Below are positions 34,346 through 44,773 of a DNA stretch of 64,000 nt, piece after piece. Every line of letters starts with the position of its first letter. Position 1 is the stretch's first letter. Below the pieces are notes generated by a model, which worked only from the letters and a program-made list of their open reading frames with translations, had not been told where the DNA came from and did not search any database. The position numbers and the translations under genes are program-made. Source of the DNA: Prinsepia uniflora (taxonomy: Eukaryota > Streptophyta > Magnoliopsida > Rosales > Rosaceae); NCBI GenBank assembly GCA_032719365.1, contig CM064866.1, positions 73,357,028 through 73,421,027 on the forward strand, read 5' to 3'.

Positions 34346-34367
34346 ATTTCGAGGACGAAATTTCTGT

Positions 34368-34380
34368 AAGGAGGGTAGGT
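34368..34380 (+). other. Polypurine tract, unit 1
   Basis: aaggagggtaggt directly before LTR 2; primer for plus-strand DNA synthesis. Confidence 0.88.
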
Positions 34381-37010
34381 TGTAACGACCCGAACCGAGA
34401 ATAATAATATTTTAATGTAAAAAGACTGTTTTACCCTTGGGGGGAAAACTTTGACTTTTTCTCGGGAAATAATTTGGACTTTGACCCATGACTATGACGT
34501 AGATCGGGACGTCACGAATCCGTAGACAGGCGGCACGCCGAAATCGGAGTTCGTATGAAGAAGTTATGGTCAAGGAAGCATTTTAGCGGAATTTACGAAC
34601 CGAGAACAACGGAATAAAATATTAATTTATTACGGGAATCCGTGCCAACCTAATATTTAAATCAAACCGATGGATTGGTGACAAGTGTCACCCATCCAAG
34701 GCCACACTATTCCAATAAAGCAATTAACACTATTTAATCTATTTTTATATTAATTATTTTCCCTCCAATTGTTCCTAGCCTTTGGATCTGCTGCTCAAGT
34801 GAATCTTGGCCCTCCATTTCCATCTGCTTTCCTTATTCATGCACGATCATCCTCTATCCGTTTCATTCAAACACACAAACACACATACAGCCCCCCTCAC
34901 AAAACCGTGCATTTCTTCCCATTTTCTCTCCATCCAAACACACAAACCCACGCCTCTCACACCACCACCCGATCACCAGCTGCATCACCAACATCCACTA
35001 ACCATCACCGAGCATCACCGGCAGCCACCACCCCACTTCCCAGCCCCGAAACCGCCGTGCAAACTCAGACCCGAAAACCTCAAGGAAACGGGTCCAAGAA
35101 GCAAACCTCGATAACCACCTCACCTCGACGCGGGAGGAGCTCCAGTCTGCACCGTGGGGATCCTAGGAGCTTAACTGGACGACGGCGAGGGCTACGGCGG
35201 CGTGACGGCGGCGGTAAGACCCAAAACCCGACAAGCCCGTTTTCATTCCCTGTTCGACTCGACCGTTTTTAATGGTTAGAAATTGATTGGTAGGTGATAG
35301 ACATGTCCTAGGGTGGGAGACGAGTCGTTTGGGACCGGGTTGGACGACGGAGACGCCGTGGATCACCGGGGACGACGACTGGACCGTGACCGTGAGTTTC
35401 AGAGACATTCTGGTGAGTTTCTTCCCACTTTCTTCTTATTTTGAGGTCACAGAACCATAGGACAGACCTAGACGAACCCATAGGGATCAACCCCGTCGAA
35501 AATGGTGGCCGGAATCGTGCGGTGGAATCGGGTCAAACCGTGGGTCGACGGCGACCCGGTTCCAGTCAAACGGGTCGACCCGGTACTATAGCATGATGAC
35601 ATCATCATGCTGACGTCACTTCTGACGTCATGATGACGTCATCCTGTCAGATGTTGTCAGACCAGGGACCAATCAGAACGTGCCACGTGTCACCTGACAA
35701 GTGTCAGTGATGACGTCATGCTGACGTCAGCATGACGTCACTGCTGACGTCAGCGGTACTGTAGCAGCGTTGACCCATGCGTTGACCAGGCGCGTGGGGG
35801 CGCGTGTGAACAGTGATTTTGGTGGGGCCGGAACCATTTTCAAGGTTTCGACGATACGGATCCAATGGAGGTGGTTTCGTGTCGATCGGAGATCGTTATG
35901 TTAGCCAAAATGGGGTTTGAAGCACCGGGACTAGTGCCCGAGATGCGTTTTTGAGGCGGATCTGTTCTAGGGTCTTGGTATTGATATTATAGGGTCCTTA
36001 AGTAACCCTCAGGAATAATAATACAGGTTTATAGAGATCGTTGAGCAGCAAGGACCGAGTGTGAGTGGGCTGTTTGATTTATAAAAGGCTTGCATGCATA
36101 AACTGTTTTACTATTTCCACTGATGAGTCTTATAAACTGCTTATATATGTTATTACAATGTTTTGGGCATGAGACCCGTCTGGATTATATGTGGATTCTG
36201 TTTGGGATGTCCGGGGGACATAGGGTAAACTATACTGTTATTGTACTGTACTTTCCTACCTGTGTATATTGTCTCCTCCAGGGAGGGTCGTTGGCCTGGG
36301 TGGACCCTGGAGTAGTCACGGGGCTCTGACTGAGTGGAGTTGACCCCCGTTGGGCTGCTTACTCTCAGGAAGGCATGTTCATATACCTCGGGCAGTGACC
36401 GGGATACCGGGAGCTGATGTACCTAGAGAGTCTCGAGTGTGAGACCCTGAGTGGCAACGCGTAGCCTTAGAACCGTGACATCATTTGGGTTGGGTTTTAC
36501 AGTGCACTGATATGCTAGTTTCACCTTACGATTATTATTGTGGTTCATTTGTTATGATTTCATTATAATATTATGTTTTCACTGCATGCAAGATTTGGAA
36601 AACGGAGGGGTAAAACCTTATGATTGTTTTATTATTAAATTGATTTCTAAACTGTTATTTTTGGCCCACTCACCCTTGTTTTACTGACCCCTCCAGACCC
36701 TGACACGGCAATAGAGGAGGAGGATCCGGAGGAGGAGGCAGAGGTTTAGTTTGCCTAGCTGTGCACCTGTACACCCACTTGTGGGTAGGTCGAGCACCGA
36801 ATAAATGTACTCTGACTAGTGTGCTCGCATGTTGTATTTTACTTTCCCTTGTCTGACAGTACCGCTTTAAACACTGTGTTTGTATGTTATCTATCTATTT
36901 AAGTCTTCGGTTTTTATTTAAGGGTAATTTTGGTATGTTTAGAGTCATTGTCAGACGGGAGCGGGTCACGTCCCCGGGTGGTCCCAGTGGGATTGGGACG
37001 GGTCCTGTCA
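34381..37010 (+). repeat. Complex, LTR 2 (shared, 2,630 bp)
   Basis: It lies between a PPT on its left and a PBS on its right, so it is the 3' LTR of unit 1 and the 5' LTR of unit 2 at once. It has no flanking target duplication. It has private changes, for example cattttagcgg near 34579 where LTRs 1 and 3 have cgttttagcgg. Confidence 0.93.
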
Positions 37011-37013
37011 GCT

Positions 37014-37025
37014 TGGTATCAGAGC
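37014..37025 (+). other. Primer binding site, unit 2 (tRNA-iMet)
   Basis: tggtatcagagc, identical to unit 1. Confidence 0.95.
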
Positions 37026-37086
37026 ATTAGGATTAGTAGTCAGAGTACTAGGTTAGCGGTTTGTACTTTGTACATGGTCGCTTTCG

Positions 37087-40000
37087 ATGTCTTTTAACCT
37101 GTTTGCCTCTTCACAGTTGGATATGCCTCCCCGACGTGAACCCCGTGCACGTGTTAACGAGGGCAATGGAGGAAATGGAGACACTGCGAGCATTGAGCGG
37201 GCTCAGCGCCTGGGTGCTACGCACTTCAGTGGGGGAACCGACCCTGAGGAAGCACACCAGTGGATTGACCGCTGGGAGAGGATTTTCGAGGTCATGCACT
37301 GTCCCGGGGAGGAGCGTGTCGTACTGGCGACTTTCCTACTGGATGGGAGCGCCTATCGATGGTGGCACAACCTTGTTTTGGCCGGCTGGACTGTTCACAC
37401 CATTCCATGGGAGACCTTCCGAGAGCGGTTTCTCAACCAGTTCTATCCACGGTCATTCCGCAACGCCCGTGAGGCGGAGTTTCTGCAACTCCGGCAGGGG
37501 GATCAGACTGTAGCAGAGTACGAGGAGACCTTCCTGATGTTGTCTCGCTTTGCTGAGAACTTCGTGATCACCGAGGCAGACCGATGTCGCAGATTTGAGT
37601 GGGGCTTGCGACCTGAGATTCAGGCGATGATGGCTGCAACACCCTTTGCTTCCATGAGGGATCTGACTGATGCGGCGACCAGGGTTGAGAACAGTATCCT
37701 GGCTCGTCAGCGAGCTGAGGGGGAGACTCGGCGACGTGATCGCCCACACATGGGATTTTCGGGCCGTCGTGGCTCGAAGGGAGGACATTCTGGTGGATCT
37801 TCGTCTTCTGGCAGCCGAGGATGTTCTGGTCAGTTCAGGAGTCCTCAGAGGTCTGGACAGCGTTCTGGAGCTTGGCAGCGGTCTTACTCACTGATGAGCA
37901 TCTCACCGGGAGGATACTCGGGTCGACCTAGGGAGGTCACATGCTTCGCTTGTGGGGAGCCGGGGCATTATGCTTCTGAGTGTCCACTGATTCGCGGCAG
38001 TACTGCGCCAGCGCAGAGCACAGCATCCCAGACTGACAGCAGCCGGACACGCGGTGTTGTGCGTGGCCGTGATCGAGGGGCTAGAGGACGGGGACGACCT
38101 GCAGAGTCTATGGCTCGTGTTTATGCTGTTACCCAGCAGCAGGCCAGATCCATTCCGGGAGTGTTGACAGGTACTGTACATATTTATGGCATGGTTGTTC
38201 GTGCATTGATGGATTCGGGGGCAACTCATTCTTTTATTTCACCGCGTTGTGCGAGTCTGTTGGGCCGTGAGGTGACCGCACTTGAGCACGAGATGGGAGT
38301 GGGGACACCGATGGGTGTGACCTACCGGGTGAACCAGGAGATACGAGCTTGTCCTGTGGAGATTGAGGGAGTCGAATTTCCGGCAGACTTAATCCTGATG
38401 AATGTTCACGATTTCGATGTGATACTTGGAGTTGATTGGTTGTCGGAGTACAATTCACTCATCGACTGTGGTAACATGCGGTTGACTTTGAGAGGTCCAG
38501 GATTACCGGAAGTAATATTTCAGGGAGAGTGTGGAGACGCATCACCCAAGGTAATATCTGCACTCACAGCTACTAAACTCTTACAGAAGGGGTGTCAGGG
38601 TTATCTTGCTTATGTGGTAGAGTCTACGGATGAATCTTTGCGTATTGAGGACATTCCGATTGTGCGGGAATTTCCTGATGTCTTTCCAGGAGATTTACCT
38701 GGATTACCACCACCCAGGGAGATCGACTTTACGATCGAGTTACTCCCCAGGACTCGACCGATTTCACAAGCACCGTATCGTATGGCATCGGCAGAGCTAC
38801 GGGAATTGAAAATCCAATTACAGGAATTGGTGGATCTAGGGTTTATCCGACCCAGTACATCACCATGGGGAGCGCCGGTCTTATTTGTGAAAAAGAAGGA
38901 GGGTAGTTTACGGTTGTGTGTGGATTATCGGCAATTGAACAAGGCTACGGTAAGGAACCAGTATCCCTTACCCAGGATCGATGATTTGTTCGATCAGTTA
39001 CGAGGAGCGCGGTATTTCTCCAAGATAGATCTGAGGTCAGGATACCATCAACTGAGAATAGCCGAGGGGGATGTTCAGAAAACAGCTTTTCGAACGAGGT
39101 ATGTGCATTATGAGTTCTTGGTGATGCCCTTTGGATTGACGAATGCACCAGCGGCATTCATGGACTTGATGAATCGAGTTTTTCGAGCATACCTGGATAA
39201 ATTTGTGATAGTGTTTATTGACGACATCTTGGTGTATTCCAAGAGTGTCAGGGCTCATGAGGAGCACTTACGAAGGGTATTGGGTAAACTACGACAGGAG
39301 CAGCTGTATGCTAAGTTAAGCAAGTGTCAGTTTTGGCTAAATAGTATTGGATTCTTGGGTCACATTATATCACCCGAGGGGATAAGTGTGGATCCTCAGA
39401 AAACGGAGGCTGTGACAAATTGGCCAAGACCGACCACGGTGACGGAAGTGCGAAGTTTTGTTGGGTTAGCAGGCTACTATCGGAGATTCGTAGAGGGTTT
39501 CTCCCAGATTGCCGCACCATTGACTCGGTTAACCCGGAAAGGGGTGAAGTTTGTATGGGACGACCAGTGTGAACAGAGTTTTCAGGAACTAAAGTTCCGA
39601 TTAACCACTGCACCTGTTCTTGCATTGCCAGACAGTAGTGGAGAGTTCGTGGTATATAGTGATGCATCGCTGCAGGGTTTGGGTTGTGTATTGATGCAGA
39701 ATGGAAAAGTGATTGCTTACGCATCCCGGCAGCTGAAGACGCACGAGTTGAACTACCCTACTCATGATTTGGAATTGGCAGCGGTGGTTCATGCTCTAAA
39801 GATCTGGAGACATCATTTGTTCGGTGTGACATGCCGAATATTCACCGATCACCAGAGTCTTAAACATTTGTTCACTCAGAAGGAACTCAACATGAGACAG
39901 CGGAGATGGTTGGAGTTGTTGAAGGATTATGATTGTACCATCGAGTACCATCCTGGCAAGGCAAATGTTGTAGCTGATGCACTTAGCAGGAAGTCGGCGG

Positions 40001-41550
40001 GATCAGTTGCGCATTTGAGATTGGTGTACCTTCCTTTGCTAGTGGAACTTCGGAAGAGCGGAGTTATGTTAGGGATGGACGATCAGGGAGCCTTGTTGGC
40101 TAGCTTTCATGTGCGACCCGTGTTGGTCGACAGGATCATCGAGGCTCAACTACAGGACCAGATACTTTGTGATTACAGGAACGAGGTTGAATCCGGACAG
40201 AGACAAGATTTCTCCGTCAGGGGCGATGGAGCATTAGTAAAGCTTGGGAGATTGTGTGTACCTGCGGTACCAGAGTTGAGGAGAGAGATTTTAGACGAGG
40301 CCCACAGTTCGGCCTATGCTATGCATCCAGGAGGGACAAAGATGTACCGTACCCTCCGGGACTATTATTGGTGGCCAGGGATGAAGAGGGAGATAGCTGA
40401 GTTTGTCAGCAAATTTTTGATCTGTCAGCAGTTCAAAGCAGAACGGCAGCGTCCGTATGGGGCTATGCAGCCACTTCCAATTCCACAATGGAAGTGGGAT
40501 CATATTACAATGGACTTTGTCTTCAAGTTACCGAAGGCAAGGAGTGGAATTGATGGAGTCTGGGTAATAGTGGATCGGTTGACTAAATCAGCACATTTTC
40601 TGCCTGTACGTGAGACGTACAAGCTCAACCGTTTGGCCCAGTTATTCATTAATGAGATCATCCGACTACACGGTACCCCAGAGTCGATCGTGTCGGATCG
40701 GGATCCGCGTTTCACATCCAGATTTTGGAGGAGTCTGCAAACTGCCTTAGGTACGAAATTACATTTCAGTACGGCATTCCATCCTCAGACCGACGGGCAG
40801 TCTGAAAGGACGATACAGACTCTCGAAGACATGATGAGAGCTTGTGTATTGCAATTCCAGGATTCGTGGGCTGATCGATTGCCATTGATGGAGTTTGCCT
40901 ACAATAACAGCTACCAGGCGAGTATAGGGATGGCACCCTATGAGGCACTGTATGGTCGACAGTGCAGAACACCGGTATGCTGGATGGAGATCGGAGAAAG
41001 AACTGCAGTGGGGCCGGATCTGATGGATATGACCCAGGAGACAGTTCGGGTTATTCGGGAGAGATTGAAGGTGGCCCAGGATCGTCAGAAAAGCTATGCA
41101 GACCGACGGATCCGAGATTTAGAGTTCGAGGTTGGTGACTTTGTCTTTTTAAAGTTATCGCCGTGGAAAGGGATTCTTCGATTTGGACGACGTGGGAGAT
41201 TGAGTCCTCGTTATATCGGACCATATGAGATTGTCGAGAGGATTGGTCCAGTGGCTTACCGTTTAGCACTACCTTCGGAGCTTTCCCGAGTACATGACGT
41301 ATTTCATGTGTCGATGCTACGGAAGTATCTTCGGGATGACTCTTATGCACTGCCAGAGCAACCACTGGAACTGATGACAGATTTGAGTTTCGAGGAACGG
41401 CCAGTGCAGATTCTGGATAGGAAGGAAAAGGTCTTAAGGAACAAGACGATTTCTTTGGTTAAAGTACTATGGCGGAACCACGAGGTGGAGGAAGCGACAT
41501 GGGAACCCGAGGAATTGATGAGAGGGCAGTACCCATACTTGTTTGAGTAA
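37087..41550 (+). CDS. gag-pol: Tekay-like Gag-Pol polyprotein, 1,487 aa, uninterrupted
   Basis: One frame encodes all retrotransposon functions. Gag comes first, with a CCHC zinc knuckle (CFACGEPGHYASEC, about 286-299) that binds RNA. Protease follows (DSGATHSFIS at 376), then reverse transcriptase (FIDD at 710-713), RNase H (SDAS at 858-861, TDHQS near 920) and integrase with a D-D-35-E core at D1143, D1204 and E1240. A chromodomain-type tail (NHEVEEATWEPEELM) closes it. The start at 37087 is the first ATG; the second, at 37123 (MPPRREPR), matches the start seen in P and R and may be the true one. Oddities: residue 1110 is Phe where unit 1 has the Cys of the integrase zinc finger, and V replaces G in RTRYVHYEF. 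The frame is open, but activity is doubtful. Confidence 0.95.
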   Translation: MSFNLFASSQLDMPPRREPRARVNEGNGGNGDTASIERAQRLGATHFSGGTDPEEAHQWIDRWERIFEVMHCPGEERVVLATFLLDGSAYRWWHNLVLAGWTVHTIPWETFRERFLNQFYPRSFRNAREAEFLQLRQGDQTVAEYEETFLMLSRFAENFVITEADRCRRFEWGLRPEIQAMMAATPFASMRDLTDAATRVENSILARQRAEGETRRRDRPHMGFSGRRGSKGGHSGGSSSSGSRGCSGQFRSPQRSGQRSGAWQRSYSLMSISPGGYSGRPREVTCFACGEPGHYASECPLIRGSTAPAQSTASQTDSSRTRGVVRGRDRGARGRGRPAESMARVYAVTQQQARSIPGVLTGTVHIYGMVVRALMDSGATHSFISPRCASLLGREVTALEHEMGVGTPMGVTYRVNQEIRACPVEIEGVEFPADLILMNVHDFDVILGVDWLSEYNSLIDCGNMRLTLRGPGLPEVIFQGECGDASPKVISALTATKLLQKGCQGYLAYVVESTDESLRIEDIPIVREFPDVFPGDLPGLPPPREIDFTIELLPRTRPISQAPYRMASAELRELKIQLQELVDLGFIRPSTSPWGAPVLFVKKKEGSLRLCVDYRQLNKATVRNQYPLPRIDDLFDQLRGARYFSKIDLRSGYHQLRIAEGDVQKTAFRTRYVHYEFLVMPFGLTNAPAAFMDLMNRVFRAYLDKFVIVFIDDILVYSKSVRAHEEHLRRVLGKLRQEQLYAKLSKCQFWLNSIGFLGHIISPEGISVDPQKTEAVTNWPRPTTVTEVRSFVGLAGYYRRFVEGFSQIAAPLTRLTRKGVKFVWDDQCEQSFQELKFRLTTAPVLALPDSSGEFVVYSDASLQGLGCVLMQNGKVIAYASRQLKTHELNYPTHDLELAAVVHALKIWRHHLFGVTCRIFTDHQSLKHLFTQKELNMRQRRWLELLKDYDCTIEYHPGKANVVADALSRKSAGSVAHLRLVYLPLLVELRKSGVMLGMDDQGALLASFHVRPVLVDRIIEAQLQDQILCDYRNEVESGQRQDFSVRGDGALVKLGRLCVPAVPELRREILDEAHSSAYAMHPGGTKMYRTLRDYYWWPGMKREIAEFVSKFLICQQFKAERQRPYGAMQPLPIPQWKWDHITMDFVFKLPKARSGIDGVWVIVDRLTKSAHFLPVRETYKLNRLAQLFINEIIRLHGTPESIVSDRDPRFTSRFWRSLQTALGTKLHFSTAFHPQTDGQSERTIQTLEDMMRACVLQFQDSWADRLPLMEFAYNNSYQASIGMAPYEALYGRQCRTPVCWMEIGERTAVGPDLMDMTQETVRVIRERLKVAQDRQKSYADRRIRDLEFEVGDFVFLKLSPWKGILRFGRRGRLSPRYIGPYEIVERIGPVAYRLALPSELSRVHDVFHVSMLRKYLRDDSYALPEQPLELMTDLSFEERPVQILDRKEKVLRNKTISLVKVLWRNHEVEEATWEPEELMRGQYPYLFE

Positions 41551-41572
41551 ATTTCGAGGATGAAATTTCTGT

Positions 41573-41585
41573 AAGGAGGGTAGGT
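41573..41585 (+). other. Polypurine tract, unit 2
   Basis: aaggagggtaggt directly before LTR 3. Confidence 0.88.
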
Positions 41586-44192
41586 TGTAACGACCTGAAC
41601 CGAGAATAATAATATTTTAATGTAAAAAGACTGTTTTACCCTTGGGGGGAAAACTTTGACTTTTTCTCGGGAAATAATTTGGACTTTGACCCATGACTAT
41701 GACGTAGATCGGGACGTCACGAATCCGTAGACAGGCGGCACGCCGAAATCGGAGTTCGTATGAAGAAGTTATGGTCAAGGAAGCGTTTTAGCGGAATTTA
41801 CGAACCGAGAACAACGGAATAAAATATTAATTTATTACGGGAATCCGTGCCAACCTAATATTTAAATCAAACCGATGGATTGGTGACAAGTGTCACCCAT
41901 CCAAGGCCACACTATTCCAATAAAGCAATTAACACTATTTAATCTATTTTTATATTAATTATTTTCCCTCCAATTGTTCCTAGCCTTTGGATCTGCTGCT
42001 CAAGTGAATCTTGGCCCTCCATTTCCATCTGCTTTCCTTATTCATGCACGATCATCCTCTGTCCGTTTCATTCAAACACACAAACACACATACAGCCCCC
42101 CTCACAAAACCGTGCATTTCTTCCCATTTTCTCTCCATCCAAACACACAAACCCACGCCTCTCACACCACCACCCGATCACCAGCTGCATCACCAACATC
42201 CATTAACCATCACCGAGCATCACCGGCAGCCACCACCCCACTTCCCAGCCCCGAAACCGCCGTGCAAACTCAGACCCGAAAACCTCAAGGAAACGGGTCC
42301 AAGAAGCAAACCTCGATAACCACCTCACCTCGACGCGGGAGGAGCTCCAGTCTGCACCGTGGGGATCCTAGGAGCTTAACTGGACGACGACGAGGGCTAC
42401 GGCGGCGTGACGGCGGCGGTAAGACCCAAAACCCGACAAGCCCGTTTTCATTCCCTGTTCGACCCGACCGTTTTTAATGGTTAGAAATTGATTGGTAGGT
42501 GATAGACATGTCCTAGGGTGGGAGACGAGTCGTTTGGGAGCGGGTTGGACGACGGAGACGCCGTGGATCACCGGGGACGACGACCGGACCGTGACAGTGA
42601 GTTTCAGAGACATTCTGGTGAGTTTCTTCCCACTTTCTTCTTATTTTGAGGTCACAGAACCATAGGACAGACCTAGACGAACCCATAGGGATCAACCCCG
42701 TCGAAAATGGTGGCCGGAATCGTGCGGTGGAATCGGGTCAAACCGTGGGTCGACGGCGACCCGGTTCCAGTCAAACGGGTCGACCCGGTACTGTAGCATG
42801 ATGACGTCATCATGCTGACGTCACTTCTGACGTCATGATGACGTCATCTTGTCAGATGTTGTCAGACCAGGGACCAATCAGAACGTGCCACGTGTCACCT
42901 GACAAGTGTCAATGATGACGTCATGCTGACGTCAGCGGTACTGTAGCAGCGTTGACCCACGCGTTGACCAGGCGCGTAGGGGCGCGTGTGAACAGTGATT
43001 TTGGTGGGGCCGGTACCATTTTCAAGGTTTCGATGATACGGATCCAATGGAGGTGGTTTCGTGTCGATCGGAGATCGTTATGTTAGCCAAAATGGGGTTT
43101 GAAGCACCGGGACTAGTGCCCGAGATGCGTTTTTGAGGCGGATCTGTTCTAGGGTCTTGGTATTGATATTATAGGGTCCTTAAGTAACCCTCAGGAATAA
43201 TAATACAGGTTTATAGAGATCGTTGAGCAGCAAGGACCGAGTGTGAGTGGGCTGTTTGATTTATAAAAGGCTTGCATGCATAAACTGTTTTACTATTTCC
43301 ACTGATGAGTCTTATAAACTGCTTATATATGTTATTACAATGTTTTGGGCATGAGACCCGTCTGGATTATATGTGGATTCTGTTTGAGATGTCCGAGGGA
43401 CATAGGGTAAACTATACTGTTATTGTACTGTACTTTCCTACCTGTGTATATTGTCTCCTCCAGGGAGGGTCGTTGGCCTAGGTGGACCCTGGAGTAGTCA
43501 CGGGGCTCTGACTGAGTGGAGTTGACCCCCGTTGGGCTGCTTACTCTCAGGAAGGCATGTTCATATACCTCGGGCAGTGACCGGGATACCGGGAGCTGAT
43601 GTACCTAGAGAGTCTCGGGTGTGAGACCCTGAGTGGCAACGCGTAGCCTTAGAACCGTGACATCATTTGGGTTGGGTTTTACAGTGCACTGATATGTTAG
43701 TTTCACCTTACGATTATTATTGTGGTTCATTTGTTATGATTTCATTATAATATTATGTTTTCACTGCATGCAAGATTTGGAAAACGGAGGGGTAAAACCT
43801 TATGATTGTTTTATTATTAAATTGATTTCTAAACTGTTATTTTTGGCCCACTCACCCTTGTTTTACTGACCCCTCCAGACCCTGACACGGCAATAGAGGA
43901 GGAGGATCCGGAGGAGGAGGCAGAGGTTTAGTTTGCCTAGCTGTGCACCTGTACACCCACTTGTGGGTAGGTCGAGCACCGAATAAATGTACTTTGACTA
44001 GTGTGCTCGCATGTTGTATTTTACTTTCCCTTGTCTGACAGTACCGCTTTAAACACTGTGTTTGTATGTTATCTATCTATTTAAGTCTTCGGTTTTTATT
44101 TAAGGGTAATTTTGGTATGTTTAGAGTCATTGTCAGACGGGAGCGGGTCACGTCCCCGGGTGGTCCCAGTGGGATTGGGACGGGTCCTGCCA
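41586..44192 (+). repeat. Complex, LTR 3 (2,607 bp)
   Basis: Right outer LTR. It is 23 bp shorter than LTRs 1 and 2 because one atgacgtcactgct...-type repeat is missing near 42935. Its end is cctgcca rather than cctgtca. The target copy taaaa follows at 44193-44197. Confidence 0.93.
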
Positions 44193-44773
44193 TAAAAGGT
44201 CTAGAAGTTACCTTCTAAGCTTGATGATTTTCGAGCAACCTTCCACCTTGATTTCCAGGTGATTCTAGCAACCAAAATCCCTCCTTTCGATCCTCGTGAG
44301 TTCGTCTGTCCCTGGGAATCATTTTCGTTTATCAGAACCATCCAACAAGCCCTAAATCTCAACTTTTAATTTTGAACCTTAAAAACTCACCTTTCGGATT
44401 TCCAGCCACCGTGCACAGTTGTCTAGTCTTTGGCCACCGTTTGTTTTGTCTTATCTCACTATGTCACTTTCTCATTCACACAGACAACAAATGATGAAGG
44501 AATGGGGGAGGTTTGGGTGGGTTTGGTGTTTCGGGTATAATGGAAAAACAAAGAGGAAGATGATACAAGAATGCAAACATTTGGAGGAATGGGCCAATTA
44601 GATGAGTGACACTTATCACTCATCAATTGGTCCAACATATATTTTTTGACCAATCTCCAAAAGCCAACTGTACAATTATCGTAATGCGTGAATAGTACAG
44701 AATTTCTTCAGTGACTCGTAACTTTCTTGTCGAATGTCCGATTTCGACGTGCCGCTTGTCTACAGACTCGTGA
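44193..44773 (-). repeat. LTR C, piece 5
   Basis: Continuation of LTR C. It includes a palindrome at 44594-44630 (ccaattagatgagtga / tcactcatcaattgg, arms longer than in other LTRs). A short frame (44419-44601) is not convincing. It ends at the element R target copy cgtga. Confidence 0.8.
44594..44630. repeat. 37-bp palindrome in LTR C
   Basis: Arms pair over 15 positions apart from one unpaired A. The core gatgagtga / tcactcatc is shared with LTRs F, P, B and E. Confidence 0.85.

Larger units (their letters stand above)
27176..44192 (+). mobile_element. Tandem Tekay-like complex LTR-int-LTR-int-LTR
   Basis: Three near-identical LTRs (27176-29805, 34381-37010, 41586-44192) alternate with two internal regions. 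Start-to-start spacing is exactly 7,205 bp twice. One TSD, taaaa, brackets the whole (27171-27175 and 44193-44197); no TSD surrounds the middle LTR. This is the product expected from unequal crossing-over between LTRs of two copies at the same site, or from integration of a concatenated cDNA. PBS (initiator Met), gag-pol in one frame and a C-terminal chromodomain place it in the chromovirus group, close to Tekay/Del. It is the youngest insertion seen, with only scattered differences between LTRs. Confidence 0.92.
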
